From positions 9,025 through 73,024 of the forward strand of contig NZ_LCYG01000033.1 of NCBI RefSeq assembly GCF_001017175.1: DNA of 64,000 nt, read 5' to 3'. The DNA is from Microvirga vignae (GTDB lineage: Bacteria; Pseudomonadota; Alphaproteobacteria; Rhizobiales; Beijerinckiaceae). The translations under genes and the position numbers were made by a program. Below the pieces are notes generated by a model. That model did no database searches. It saw nothing but the letters and a program-made list of their open reading frames with translations, and was not told the origin of the DNA. Shown here in pieces: positions 45,942-55,587 of the stretch; position 1 is the stretch's first letter; each line of letters opens with the position of its first letter.

Positions 45942-46753
45942 GGTACATTCCTCAGCAGGATGTCAGCTACGCGGCAGGCTTCCACATGAGCCTGCACGTC
46001 GTGGACGCGAACGATGTCGGCACCCCGGCTCACGGCGGCCAGATGCGCTCCCAAGGTGCCAAAGAGCCGGTCTCGTGGGGGGACTTGGGGGTGGTAAAAG
46101 CGGCTCAGGACCGATTTGCGGGAGCCTCCCACGAGCACCGGGAAGCCCAGCGCTTTCAGCTCCGGCAGGCGGCGGAGGGCTTCAAGGTTCTGGTCGGCGG
46201 TTTTGCCGAAGCCAGTGCCGGGATCAAGGATCAAACGTGCATCCGGAATGCCGGCTTGGCGGGCGAGAGTCAGGGAATGCTCGAAGAAGCGCAGCATGTC
46301 GGCCATGATGTCGAGCGAAGCATCGACCTCTGCGCGATTGTGCATCACGATCGCGAAAGCATCATGTTCCGCTACGACTGTGGGCATGTCGGGGTCATGC
46401 TGAAGGCCCCAGATGTCGTTCACAATCCTCGCTCCCGCCCTGAGGGCAGCCTGGGCCGTCAACGCCCGATAGGTGTCGATGGAGATCGGCACCTTCAGGA
46501 TCTGCGCAAGCTCACGAATAACCGGGACGACGCGCCGCTGCTCCTCATCGGCCCCCACGGGCGTATGCCCCGGCCGCGTGGACTCTCCGCCGACATCAAT
46601 GATGTCAGCGCCCGCCTGCTCCATGTCATGGGCATGTGCAACGGCAACGGCGGGGTCCCGGAACAGGCCGCCGTCGGAGAACGAGTCGGGCGTGACGTTC
46701 AGGACACCCATGATCAAGGTGCGTGTGCCGAGTTCTTTCAGGATCGCTGTCAT
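45938..46753 (-). CDS. folP: Dihydropteroate synthase
   Basis: Condenses p-aminobenzoate with 6-hydroxymethyl-dihydropterin pyrophosphate; target of sulfonamides. 271 residues: LIMGVLNVTPDSFSDGG, DIIDVGGESTRPG, ISIDTYRA, IVNDIWGLQ, LDPGTGFGKTADQN, LVGGSRKSVLSRF are all in place and in the usual order. First gene of folP-folB-folK. The 210 bp upstream holds no clear promoter motif. Confidence 0.97.
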   Translation of the reverse strand: MTAILKELGTRTLIMGVLNVTPDSFSDGGLFRDPAVAVAHAHDMEQAGADIIDVGGESTRPGHTPVGADEEQRRVVPVIRELAQILKVPISIDTYRALTAQAALRAGARIVNDIWGLQHDPDMPTVVAEHDAFAIVMHNRAEVDASLDIMADMLRFFEHSLTLARQAGIPDARLILDPGTGFGKTADQNLEALRRLPELKALGFPVLVGGSRKSVLSRFYHPQVPPRDRLFGTLGAHLAAVSRGADIVRVHDVQAHVEACRVADILLRNVP

Positions 46754-46965
46754 GGTTCACTTCAGGTCAGAACGGGTCTCCTTCTGTCGCGGTTTGCGCC
46801 AGAAGTCGAGCTTTGGTTGATAGGAGGGCCAAGAGGCACTGCTCGAAGCCAGCCGCAATTTCAGTCCATCCTCGGCTCCGGTGCTTGAGCAGATCAGGCT
46901 TCTTTATCCCTCCTGCTGAGAAGCCATGGCGGCTCTGAGGAAGCGTGTGATGGAATGCATTCTTA

Positions 46966-46995
46966 TTGACACCTGCATGTCTATTGTCGTTTATG
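46966..46995 (+). promoter_or_regulatory. Possible sigma-70-type promoter of the que region
   Basis: TTGACA at 46966-46971 is followed after 17-18 bases by GTTTAT/TTTATG (46989-46995). It lies about 90 bases upstream of the second preQ1-I-like element and would drive the queE-queD-queC transcript. The -10 match is only fair. Confidence 0.35.
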
Positions 46996-47061
46996 CCGCG
47001 CAGAAGCAGATGGGGTGAGCGCTTGGTAGAGCCGCGCGTTCACAGGTCCATCCACTTCACG

Positions 47062-47115
47062 TTCATCGGCACGCAAGCCGATCCGGTCGCAGCCTACCCG
47101 GTCAAAACAAGGAGC
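47062..47115 (+). repeat. 54-bp direct repeat, copy 2 (preQ1 leader)
   Basis: Exact copy of 42025-42078, here ahead of queE-queD-queC. It includes the short upstream hairpin, the preQ1-I-like aptamer and the Shine-Dalgarno sequence. Confidence 0.9.
47083..47114 (+). promoter_or_regulatory. preQ1-I riboswitch, copy 2
   Basis: Same 32 bases as copy 1, with the loop TCGCAG and tail CAAAACAAGGAG that carries the ribosome-binding site. It stands in front of a degenerate queC reading frame and then queE, queD and queC, all genes of preQ1-precursor synthesis, which is the expected target of such a switch. With the first frame degenerate, control of queE would need translational coupling or an effect on transcript stability. 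Confidence 0.82.
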
Positions 47116-47119
47116 CCTG

Positions 47120-47307
47120 GTGAACACCTCGTCATCGGTTCCGGCGGATTGGACTCCGCCATGCTCGCGCACAAGGTTGCAGCTGAGCGAACCTTCACGC
47201 TGCTCAGCGTGCCGCACGACACCATCGAGATCTCCGCCGTCGGATGTCTCCCGACCGGCGCTGACCAGCTGCCGCGTGTCAGGCACAGGCTCACCAACGA
47301 GACCTGA
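47120..47307 (+). pseudogene. queC relic, copy 2
   Basis: After GTG 47120 a one-base loss relative to copy 1 shifts the frame. The restored frame reads VIGSGGLDSAMLAHKVAAER and then SVPHDTIEISAVGCLPTG. The second segment matches the part of QueC that normally follows about 20 residues later (VPH.LIDIS.IG..LTGSAL), so the middle is deleted. The frame ends at TGA 47307, directly before the queE ATG. Clearly a decayed queC of the same type as copy 1. Confidence 0.8.
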
Positions 47308-47940
47308 ATGACTTACGCAGTCAAAGAGATCTTCCTGACGCTTCAGGGCGAAGGCGCGCAAGCCGGCCGAACCGCCGTCTTCTGCCGCTTTGCCGGCTGC
47401 AATCTCTGGTCAGGGCGGGAGAGCGACCGGGCCGCGGCTGCTTGCCGGTTTTGCGACACAGACTTCGTGGGCACCAATGGGACCTTCGGCGGACGCTATG
47501 CCACCGCCGCCGACCTGTGCCACCGAATCGAGGAGCTTTGGGGACCCGGGACCGATCATCGGCTTGTCGTGCTGACGGGAGGCGAGCCGCTGCTCCAGGT
47601 CGACGCCGCTCTCATCGATGAACTGCATCGCCGCTCCTTCACAATTGCGGTCGAGACAAACGGCACAGTCGAGCCGCCGCCGGGCCTCGACTGGATCTGC
47701 GTCAGCCCGAAGGGCAGCACCGCGCTCAAGATCCGCGCTGGTCATGAACTGAAGCTGGTCTTTCCGCAGGAGGATGCGCCGCCCGAGCGGTTTGCCTCCT
47801 TGTCCTTCGAGCGGTTCTCGCTTCAGCCCATGGACGGGCCGGATCAGGTCGTGAACACGGCGCGGGCCGTCGAGTATTGCCTGGCTCATCCGCAATGGCG
47901 GCTGAGCCTCCAAACACACAAGTACTTAGGGATCCGCTGA
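47308..47940 (+). CDS. queE: 7-carboxy-7-deazaguanine synthase (radical SAM)
   Basis: Converts 6-carboxy-5,6,7,8-tetrahydropterin to 7-carboxy-7-deazaguanine. 210 residues starting YAVKEIFLTLQGEGAQAG. The cluster cysteines are C31, C46 and C49 (Cx14CxxC), the modified motif known from Burkholderia QueE rather than CxxxCxxC. VVLTGGEPLLQVD and VETNGTVEPP follow. Lies directly behind the queC relic (TGAATG) and overlaps queD (TGATG). Step 3 of the path to preQ0. Confidence 0.95.
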   Translation: MTYAVKEIFLTLQGEGAQAGRTAVFCRFAGCNLWSGRESDRAAAACRFCDTDFVGTNGTFGGRYATAADLCHRIEELWGPGTDHRLVVLTGGEPLLQVDAALIDELHRRSFTIAVETNGTVEPPPGLDWICVSPKGSTALKIRAGHELKLVFPQEDAPPERFASLSFERFSLQPMDGPDQVVNTARAVEYCLAHPQWRLSLQTHKYLGIR

Positions 47941-48317
47941 TGTGGGAACTCACCAAGTCGTTTAACTTCGAAGCCGCCCATACTCTGACTGGCACCACGC
48001 TCGGGCCAGCGAGCGAGGAGATCCATGGCCATTCCTTCCGGGCCGAGGTCGCCGTGCGCGGGCTGCCCGATCCCGAAACGGGCATGCTGATCGACCTCGG
48101 CCTGCTGGAGGGCAAGCTCGCAGAGACGCGCCGGACGCTCGATCACAAGTTCCTCAACCGGATCGAGGGGCTGGAGCGACCAACCTTGGAGAATATCACC
48201 CGGTTCATCTTCGAGCGGGTCCAGCATGTCGGGCCCATCGCAAGGGTGACGATCTACCGCGATAGCTGCGGCGAAACCTGCACCTACTACGCGCCGGCTG
48301 ACCATGAACGCCGCTGA
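47940..48317 (+). CDS. queD: QueD / 6-pyruvoyl-tetrahydropterin synthase family protein lacking the usual Cys
   Basis: A 125-residue T-fold protein in the place of QueD between queE and queC, starting by TGATG overlap with queE. Zinc ligands are present: His in FNFEAAHTL and two His in IHGHSF. In true QueD a Cys stands four residues before HGH; here the stretch is [10 protein letters not shown], with Ser in that place and Glu three residues before HGH. That E-x2-HGH pattern is the one described for PTPS-III enzymes, which make the folate intermediate 6-hydroxymethyl-dihydropterin. DHKFLN and a late catalytic Glu ([11 protein letters not shown]) are kept. Operon context argues for QueD; the active site argues for caution. 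Confidence 0.8.
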   Translation: MWELTKSFNFEAAHTLTGTTLGPASEEIHGHSFRAEVAVRGLPDPETGMLIDLGLLEGKLAETRRTLDHKFLNRIEGLERPTLENITRFIFERVQHVGPIARVTIYRDSCGETCTYYAPADHERR

Positions 48318-49017
48318 CTTCTCCGCTCTCGTGGTCTTCTCGGGTGGGCAGGACTCGACCACCTGTCTGGCTTGGGCGCTGTCGCGTTATGAGCGGGTCG
48401 AGACGATCGGATTCTCGTATGGCCAGCGCCACGCGGTCGAAATGGACTGTCGGGAGCCAATCCGGCGGGCGCTTGCCAGTCTGTCGCCGTTCTGGGCCAG
48501 CCGCCTCGGACCGGACCGGGTGATCCCGCTCGATGTGCTGGGCGAGGTGAGTGTGAGCGCGTTGACCGCAGACCTGCCGGTGGCCAGCAGCCGTGCGGAC
48601 GGGCTTCCTGCGACCTTCGTTCCCGGGCGCAATCTGGTGTTCCTCACCTTTGCGGCGATCGTGGCCTTTCAACGTGGCTTGAAGCGCGTGGTGACAGGCG
48701 TCTGCGAGACGGACTTCAGCGGTTATCCCGATTGCCGCGACGACACGGTCAAAGCACTCCAGACCGCGCTCAACCTCGGCATGAACGCGCGGCTGGTGCT
48801 CGAGACGCCACTGATGTGGATCGACAAGGCCGAAACCTGGGCTCTCGCTGAAACGGTGGGCGGGGACGCGCTCGTCGAGCTGATCGTGCGGGAAACCCAC
48901 ACCTGCTACAACGGAGATCGCGGCACCCGGCACGACTGGGGCTTTGGGTGTGGCGAGTGCGACGCCTGTCGGTTGCGGTCAGCGGGGTGGCAGCGTTACA
49001 CCCAGGTGCGGAGCTGA
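48304..49017 (+). CDS. queC: 7-cyano-7-deazaguanine (preQ0) synthase
   Basis: ATP-dependent conversion of 7-carboxy-7-deazaguanine and ammonia to preQ0. 237 residues with PP-loop [64 protein letters not shown], and the zinc site [13 protein letters not shown]. The subtype ([10 protein letters not shown]) is like that of E. coli and unlike the two relics (CSGGLDSVTLAHK) in the same window. Overlaps the queD end by 14 bases. Last of the queEDC operon. Confidence 0.95.
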   Translation: MNAADFSALVVFSGGQDSTTCLAWALSRYERVETIGFSYGQRHAVEMDCREPIRRALASLSPFWASRLGPDRVIPLDVLGEVSVSALTADLPVASSRADGLPATFVPGRNLVFLTFAAIVAFQRGLKRVVTGVCETDFSGYPDCRDDTVKALQTALNLGMNARLVLETPLMWIDKAETWALAETVGGDALVELIVRETHTCYNGDRGTRHDWGFGCGECDACRLRSAGWQRYTQVRS

Positions 49018-49045
49018 CGAATCTGGAGCTGAATCATGAGTGGGA

Positions 49046-49351
49046 TTATGGGGAGGCATGTGATGCCGTGTGCCCCATCCCGACGGTTCCATTCGAGACC
49101 GCATCGAGCACCGCAACCGGCGGCACGATCTCGCCTGTAGTAAAAACGTGGATCTGAAGTCGGCCGCCGCTCATCGCATTGATGCGCTCGGCGATCAGGT
49201 GCGTGGAGATTCCGAGACCGGTGCGGTTCTTTGGCCACGAGGTGACCCTGTGCCAGTGCAGGGGCTGAGCGCGAACGACAGTCGGGGCGGCAAGAGCCGA
49301 GGCACCAATGCCAAGCGCCGCACGGCGTGAGTGATTAGGACCACTTGGCAT
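49046..49351 (-). pseudogene. TRAP transporter solute-binding protein, N-terminal fragment
   Basis: A 101-residue frame. It begins with a Tat-like signal peptide (SRRAALGIGASALAAPTVV, then RAQ) and continues WHRVTSWPKN, then SGGRLQIHVFTTGEIVPP and VLDAVSNGTVGMGHTAS. This is the start of a DctP-type TRAP binding protein of about 340-370 residues. It breaks off after GHTAS. Its start lies inside the last codons of thiD. No membrane subunits are nearby. A left-over piece. Confidence 0.8.
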
Positions 49352-50135
49352 GGAAGTGATGCACGGGTCCGTCCCCGCGCCCGATCTGGAGTTGGTCGGA
49401 GGCACCGATGGCGGCGCTGATGAAGCTCTTCCCGGCTGCAACCGCGTCGTCGAGCGACAGGCCTTTGGCAAGCCCGGCTGCAATGGCCGAGGACAGGGTG
49501 CAGCCGGTGCCGTGCGTGTTGCGGGTGTCGATGCGAGAAGCCGCAAAGCGCCGTATGCCCTGCTGATCCATGAGAATGTCGGTGCTCTCCAGTCCTGTGC
49601 CGTGGCCGCCTTTCACCAGAACGGCTTTGGGGCCCAATGCGAGGATGCGCTCGGCCTGGCGGCACATGGCCTGCTCGTCCTGAGCCAGCGGCTCGTCGAG
49701 GAGGGCCGCGGCCTCTGGAAGATTGGGCGTGACGAGCAGCGCCATGGGAAGCAACACGCGGCGCAGCGCGTCAACGGCCTGCGGCGCGAGCAGACGGTCG
49801 CCGCTTGCCGCCACCATCACGGGATCGAGTACGATCCGCGTCGCACTGTAACGCGTAAGCCCTTCCGCCACGGCTTCGATGATAGCGGGTTGTGACAGCA
49901 TGCCGACCTTCACCGCGTTGACGGTGAGATCGGAGAAGACGCTGTCGATCTGCTGCGTGACGAAGGTGGGCGGAACATCGTGAATGCCCTGAACACCAAT
50001 AGTGTTCTGCGCCGTGAGCGCGGTAATCACGCTGGCCCCATAGACACCGAGTGCCGAGAAGGTCTTGAAGTCCGCCTGGATGCCGGCGCCACCGCCTGAA
50101 TCCGAGCCCGCGATCGTGACGGCGATGGCAGTCAT
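49335..50135 (-). CDS. thiD: Hydroxymethylpyrimidine/phosphomethylpyrimidine kinase
   Basis: Two-step phosphorylation of HMP to HMP-pyrophosphate for thiamine synthesis. The frame opens at ATG 50204, but family homology begins at ATG 50135 (MTAIAVTIAGSDSGGGAGIQ), giving 266 residues. VYGASVITALTAQNT, VLDPVMVAASGDRLL, VTPNLPEAAALL, and NTHGTGCTLSSAIAAGLA with the catalytic Cys are all present. Second gene behind thiM and the minus-strand TPP riboswitch. The stretch between 50204 and 50135 is a frameshifted remainder of the thiM C-terminus. Confidence 0.95.
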   Translation of the reverse strand: MTAIAVTIAGSDSGGGAGIQADFKTFSALGVYGASVITALTAQNTIGVQGIHDVPPTFVTQQIDSVFSDLTVNAVKVGMLSQPAIIEAVAEGLTRYSATRIVLDPVMVAASGDRLLAPQAVDALRRVLLPMALLVTPNLPEAAALLDEPLAQDEQAMCRQAERILALGPKAVLVKGGHGTGLESTDILMDQQGIRRFAASRIDTRNTHGTGCTLSSAIAAGLAKGLSLDDAVAAGKSFISAAIGASDQLQIGRGDGPVHHFHAKWS

Positions 50136-50154
50136 GCCGGAACGCTCCGCGATG

Positions 50155-50826
50155 TCAGGGCCTGATCCACCATATGCCGCAGCCGCCGCTTCGAGTGGTG
50201 CCATGCAGGGTCGTGAAGGCTGCCATCAGGGCCGTTGCGGCGCATCCCATGGCGTTGACGCGGGTCATCAATGGGTGACCGTTCTCGATATGAAAGGTGC
50301 GCATACCATCCGTAATCAGATCCACGGTACCTGTAATGTCGACGACGGTGCTGTGCGAGTGTGCAAGATCCTTCACGACATCAGGCGTCGCATGGCCGCC
50401 CGCGACAGCTGCAAACTCACTCGCGTTGCGGCGCAAGACCCACGGTCTGTTCGCGAGACACGCGCGGGCGAATTCCAGACGGAGAGGCGATGCATCGACA
50501 AAGACAGGATCGAGGATCCACGCCTTGTTCTGGGCTTGAGCAGTGGTGATGACTCGGGGGATCGCTGCGCGGCGATCAGTATCGAGTGTTCCGAGACTGA
50601 CGGGCAGCGCAGCTGAATGGCTTGTAAAGGCAGAGACTTCATTCGGGGCGAAGGTCAACGACGGAATACCGCCTGCGGCCAGAAGGAGATTGGCGGTGAA
50701 GGTCTGAGCTGCGGCGTTCGTAAGCGCATGCACACGCGTGTGCTCGCGGCGAAGACGGTCGAGCAGAAGCCCTGCCAAATGTGGAAGATTGTGGGCGTCG
50801 CAATTGGACGCTGGTGCGCTCGTCAT
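50155..50826 (-). CDS. thiM: Hydroxyethylthiazole kinase, C-terminally truncated
   Basis: Phosphorylates hydroxyethylthiazole for thiazole salvage. Family motifs are present: VHALTNAAAQTFTANLLLAA, ILDPVFVDASPLRLE, WVLRRNASEFAAVAGG, VDITGTVDLITDG, VNAMGCAATALMAAF with the catalytic Cys. At 223 residues it lacks about 40 C-terminal residues. After TLHGT the frame gives TRSGGCGIWWIRP and stops. A one-base shift there restores APLEAAAAAYGG, the expected next family segment, which then runs into thiD. Probably frameshifted plus shortened; activity is doubtful. Confidence 0.85.
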   Translation of the reverse strand: MTSAPASNCDAHNLPHLAGLLLDRLRREHTRVHALTNAAAQTFTANLLLAAGGIPSLTFAPNEVSAFTSHSAALPVSLGTLDTDRRAAIPRVITTAQAQNKAWILDPVFVDASPLRLEFARACLANRPWVLRRNASEFAAVAGGHATPDVVKDLAHSHSTVVDITGTVDLITDGMRTFHIENGHPLMTRVNAMGCAATALMAAFTTLHGTTRSGGCGIWWIRP

Positions 50827-50834
50827 CTCGCAGT

Positions 50835-50909
50835 CCCTCCGCCGGCATGATCCGGATCAGGTTCGATGGGTTGGTCTCGAAAAGACCTCTCAGCCCGGAT
50901 GGGCACCCC
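50835..50909 (-). promoter_or_regulatory. TPP riboswitch upstream of thiM
   Basis: On the minus strand: GGGGTGCCC, GGGCTGAGAGG, ACCC, GAACCTGATCCGGATCATG and CCGGCGGAGGGA, the conserved thi-box blocks in order, ending 8 bases before the thiM ATG. The aptamer end overlaps the ribosome-binding region, so translational control is likely. Paired back to back with a second TPP riboswitch for thiC. Confidence 0.97.
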
Positions 50910-51026
50910 AAGGAGATGGCGCCGAAGTAAGCACCCTCTGCTCCGTTTGGCAAGACGCAATCTCTCGCTGTCATGCACGACCGCTTGACACGAGAGGATA
51001 CCTCGCTGACTATTCGCCTCGTTCCG

Positions 51027-53033
<2,007 letters not shown>

Positions 53034-53037
53034 CGGC

Positions 53038-53997
53038 ATGCACATCCGTGTCATTGGCGCCGGAGTGGCTGGCCTGACAGCGGCACTGGAATTGGCCGAG
53101 CGAGGCGCTAGAGTCGAGGTGATTGACCGTGGCCCGCACCTCGGCGCGGCCGCCTGCTCCTGGTGCGCGGGCGGTATGCTCGCGCCCTGGTGCGAACGCG
53201 AGAGCGCAGATCCTACCGTGGCGGAACTGGGCCATCGTGCAATCGACTGGTGGCTGCGGCGATTTCCAGGGACCACGCGCAAAGGGACGTTGGTGATCGC
53301 ACAGCCACGCGATGTAGGCGAACTCACTCACTTTGCGCGCAGAACGGAACGCTTTGACTGGGTCGACGCTGATCAGATTGCTGACCTCGAGCCTGATCTT
53401 CAAGGACGGTTTCATAAAGGCCTGTTCTTCGCCGACGAAGCACACCTCGACCCCCGCAGCGCGCTGACAGCACTCGCCGCCCGTCTTGTAGAGCTTGGTG
53501 TCTCTCTGCGATTTGGTGTCGAGGCCCCCACCGGGGACAGAGATGTGGATCGCACCATCGACTGTCGCGGCTTTGCCGCGCAGGGCGATCTTCCGGACTT
53601 GCGCGGCGTCAAGGGTGAGATGCTGCTCGTCAAGACACGGGAGATCTCCCTCCAACGTTCTGTCCGCCTCCTGCATCCGCGCATCCCCCTCTACATCGTG
53701 CCGCGCGCGAACGGGCTCTTCATGATTGGAGCGACGATGATCGAGAGTTCAGATCGGGGTCGCGTCACGGCGCGCTCAGCGGTTGAGCTCCTCAATGGAG
53801 CGTACTCTGTCCATCCGGCCTTCGGCGAGGCCGAGATCATCGAGTTTGGAGCCGATGTGAGGCCTGCCTTTCCTGACAACTTGCCCGCCATCCGCGAATG
53901 CGGCCGAACGATCTACTTCAACGGCCTGTACCGTCACGGATTTTTGCTCGCCCCTGCCTTCGCGACCCAGGTCGCTGATGCCGTATTCCACAACTAG
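53038..53997 (+). CDS. thiO: Glycine oxidase ThiO
   Basis: FAD enzyme that oxidises glycine to the dehydroglycine needed for thiazole formation in aerobes. 319 residues from ATG 53038, five bases after thiC. Dinucleotide motif VIGAGVAGLTAALELAERGA, then AACSWCAGGMLAPWCE, typical of ThiO, LVKTREISLQRSVR, a GLFMIGATMIESSD strand and YFNGLYRHGFLLAPA near the C-terminus. Fits the thiCOSGE order of rhizobia. Confidence 0.93.
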   Translation: MHIRVIGAGVAGLTAALELAERGARVEVIDRGPHLGAAACSWCAGGMLAPWCERESADPTVAELGHRAIDWWLRRFPGTTRKGTLVIAQPRDVGELTHFARRTERFDWVDADQIADLEPDLQGRFHKGLFFADEAHLDPRSALTALAARLVELGVSLRFGVEAPTGDRDVDRTIDCRGFAAQGDLPDLRGVKGEMLLVKTREISLQRSVRLLHPRIPLYIVPRANGLFMIGATMIESSDRGRVTARSAVELLNGAYSVHPAFGEAEIIEFGADVRPAFPDNLPAIRECGRTIYFNGLYRHGFLLAPAFATQVADAVFHN

Positions 53998-54007
53998 GAG
54001 ACCAGGC

Positions 54008-54205
54008 ATGAAGATTATCCTGAACGGTGAGGAACGTGAGATTGAGGAACGGATCTTGTCGCACGCTTTGTGTGAGCTCGACTTCGGCGATGCGGTTGTT
54101 GCCACGGCCGTCAATGAGCGGTTTGTGCCCGCATCTCAGCGATCGGCCATCGAGTTGAACGACGGCGACCGCCTCGAGGTTCTCGCGCCCATGCAAGGAG
54201 GCTGA
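54008..54205 (+). CDS. thiS: Sulfur carrier protein ThiS
   Basis: A 65-residue ubiquitin-fold carrier whose C-terminal Gly-Gly (LEVLAPMQGG) is adenylated and turned into a thiocarboxylate for thiazole synthesis. The start at 54008 follows AGGAG by 8 bases; the open frame ten codons longer is not needed. NGEEREIEERILSHAL and the late NDGDRLEVLAP match the family. Placed between thiO and thiG. Confidence 0.94.
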   Translation: MKIILNGEEREIEERILSHALCELDFGDAVVATAVNERFVPASQRSAIELNDGDRLEVLAPMQGG

Positions 54206-54208
54206 GGC

Positions 54209-54979
54209 ATGCTGTTTTATGATGTCGAACTTGCATCACCCTTGATGCTGGGAACCGCACAGTACCCATCACCGGCCATCCTGGCAGCGGCTGTCCAAGC
54301 CTCGGGTGCGGAGGTGGTGACCGTCTCACTCCGGCGCGAGGCGAGTGGCAATCTGGCCGGACAGGCCTTCTGGTCGATCATCGGCGCTCTCGGCACCCGC
54401 GTCCTGCCCAATACGGCTGGATGCCGCACGGTCAAGGAGGCGGTCACGACGGCCCATATGGCCCGGGAGGTGTTTGGGACGCCGTGGATCAAACTCGAGG
54501 TGATCGGCGAGGAGGACACTCTTCAGCCGGACGTCTTCGGCTTGGTCGAAGCTGCGCGAATTCTGACCGAAGAAGGCTTCCAGGTCTTTCCGTATACGAC
54601 GGAGGATCTTGTTGTGGCTGAACGCCTGCTGGCGGCGGGCTGTCGGGTTCTGATGCCTTGGGGTGCACCGATCGGCTCAGGGAGAGGTCTCAACAATGTC
54701 TTCGGGTTGAAAATGCTCCGGGCCCACTTCCCCGATGTGCCGCTTGTGGTCGATGCAGGGATTGGACTGCCCTCACACGCTGCTGCCGCGATGGAGCTCG
54801 GTTTTGACGCGGTTCTTCTGAACACCGCAGTCGCCAAGGCCGGTGATCCGGTCGGGATGGCCAAGGCTTTCGCCCTGGCGGTTGAAGCTGGACGGCTGGC
54901 ACGGCACTCCATTCCGATGGAGCCACGGGAGATGGCGAGCCCTTCGACTCCGGTGATCGGGAAGGCGATGCTGGCATGA
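54209..54979 (+). CDS. thiG: Thiazole synthase
   Basis: TIM-barrel enzyme joining deoxyxylulose phosphate, dehydroglycine and ThiS-thiocarboxylate to the thiazole phosphate. 256 residues, with [26 protein letters not shown], the Schiff-base lysine K95 in [37 protein letters not shown] and [18 protein letters not shown]. Overlaps thiE by ATGA. Confidence 0.96.
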   Translation: MLFYDVELASPLMLGTAQYPSPAILAAAVQASGAEVVTVSLRREASGNLAGQAFWSIIGALGTRVLPNTAGCRTVKEAVTTAHMAREVFGTPWIKLEVIGEEDTLQPDVFGLVEAARILTEEGFQVFPYTTEDLVVAERLLAAGCRVLMPWGAPIGSGRGLNNVFGLKMLRAHFPDVPLVVDAGIGLPSHAAAAMELGFDAVLLNTAVAKAGDPVGMAKAFALAVEAGRLARHSIPMEPREMASPSTPVIGKAMLA

Positions 54980-55587
54980 CCCTCGTGCTCGATCCCTTCT
55001 ATCTCATTGTTGACAACGCGGCTTGGGTGCGGCGCCTGGTGCCGCTCGGCGTCAAACTCGTTCAACTTCGCATCAAGGGCGAGTCTGATGCCGCGATCGC
55101 AAGTCAGATCCGAGAGGCGAAGATCTGTTGCGAACAGCATGGCGCTCAACTCGTGGTCAACGATCACTGGAGGCTCGCCATCGCAGAAGGCTGCACCTTC
55201 GTTCACCTCGGGCAGGAAGACCTCGCCGGCGCGGATCTGACCGCCATTCGAAAGGCTGGCATTCGGATGGGTGTGAGTACGCATGATCACACCGAACTCG
55301 ATCAGGCGCTCTCAGTTGCGCCGGACTACGTTGCTCTGGGGCCGATCTATCCGACCGTCCTGAAGCAGATGCCCTGGGCTCCCCAAGGCTTGAGCCGCAT
55401 CCCGGAATGGAAGCAGCTCATTGGCGAGATTCCGCTCGTTGCAATCGGTGGTCTGACAGTCGATCGTGCCCCAGGCGTTCTGGCCGCTGGCGCCGACAGT
55501 GCGGCGGTGGTGACGGACATTCTCCGGCACCCGGACCCGGAGCAACAAACCCGCCGTTGGATTTTATCAACGAGAGCAATCGTATGA
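54976..55587 (+). CDS. thiE: Thiamine-phosphate synthase
   Basis: Couples HMP-pyrophosphate and thiazole phosphate to thiamine phosphate. 203 residues, with [12 protein letters not shown] (pyrophosphate-binding Gln-Arg-Lys), [55 protein letters not shown] and VAIGGLT. Start and stop overlap thiG and thiF. Confidence 0.95.
   Translation: MTLVLDPFYLIVDNAAWVRRLVPLGVKLVQLRIKGESDAAIASQIREAKICCEQHGAQLVVNDHWRLAIAEGCTFVHLGQEDLAGADLTAIRKAGIRMGVSTHDHTELDQALSVAPDYVALGPIYPTVLKQMPWAPQGLSRIPEWKQLIGEIPLVAIGGLTVDRAPGVLAAGADSAAVVTDILRHPDPEQQTRRWILSTRAIV

Noticed and set aside
46779-46805. CTTCTGTCGC...GCGCCAGAAG hairpin upstream of folP, partly like the IS6 ends
   Set aside because: Imperfect match to the IS end and no element around it; could be chance.
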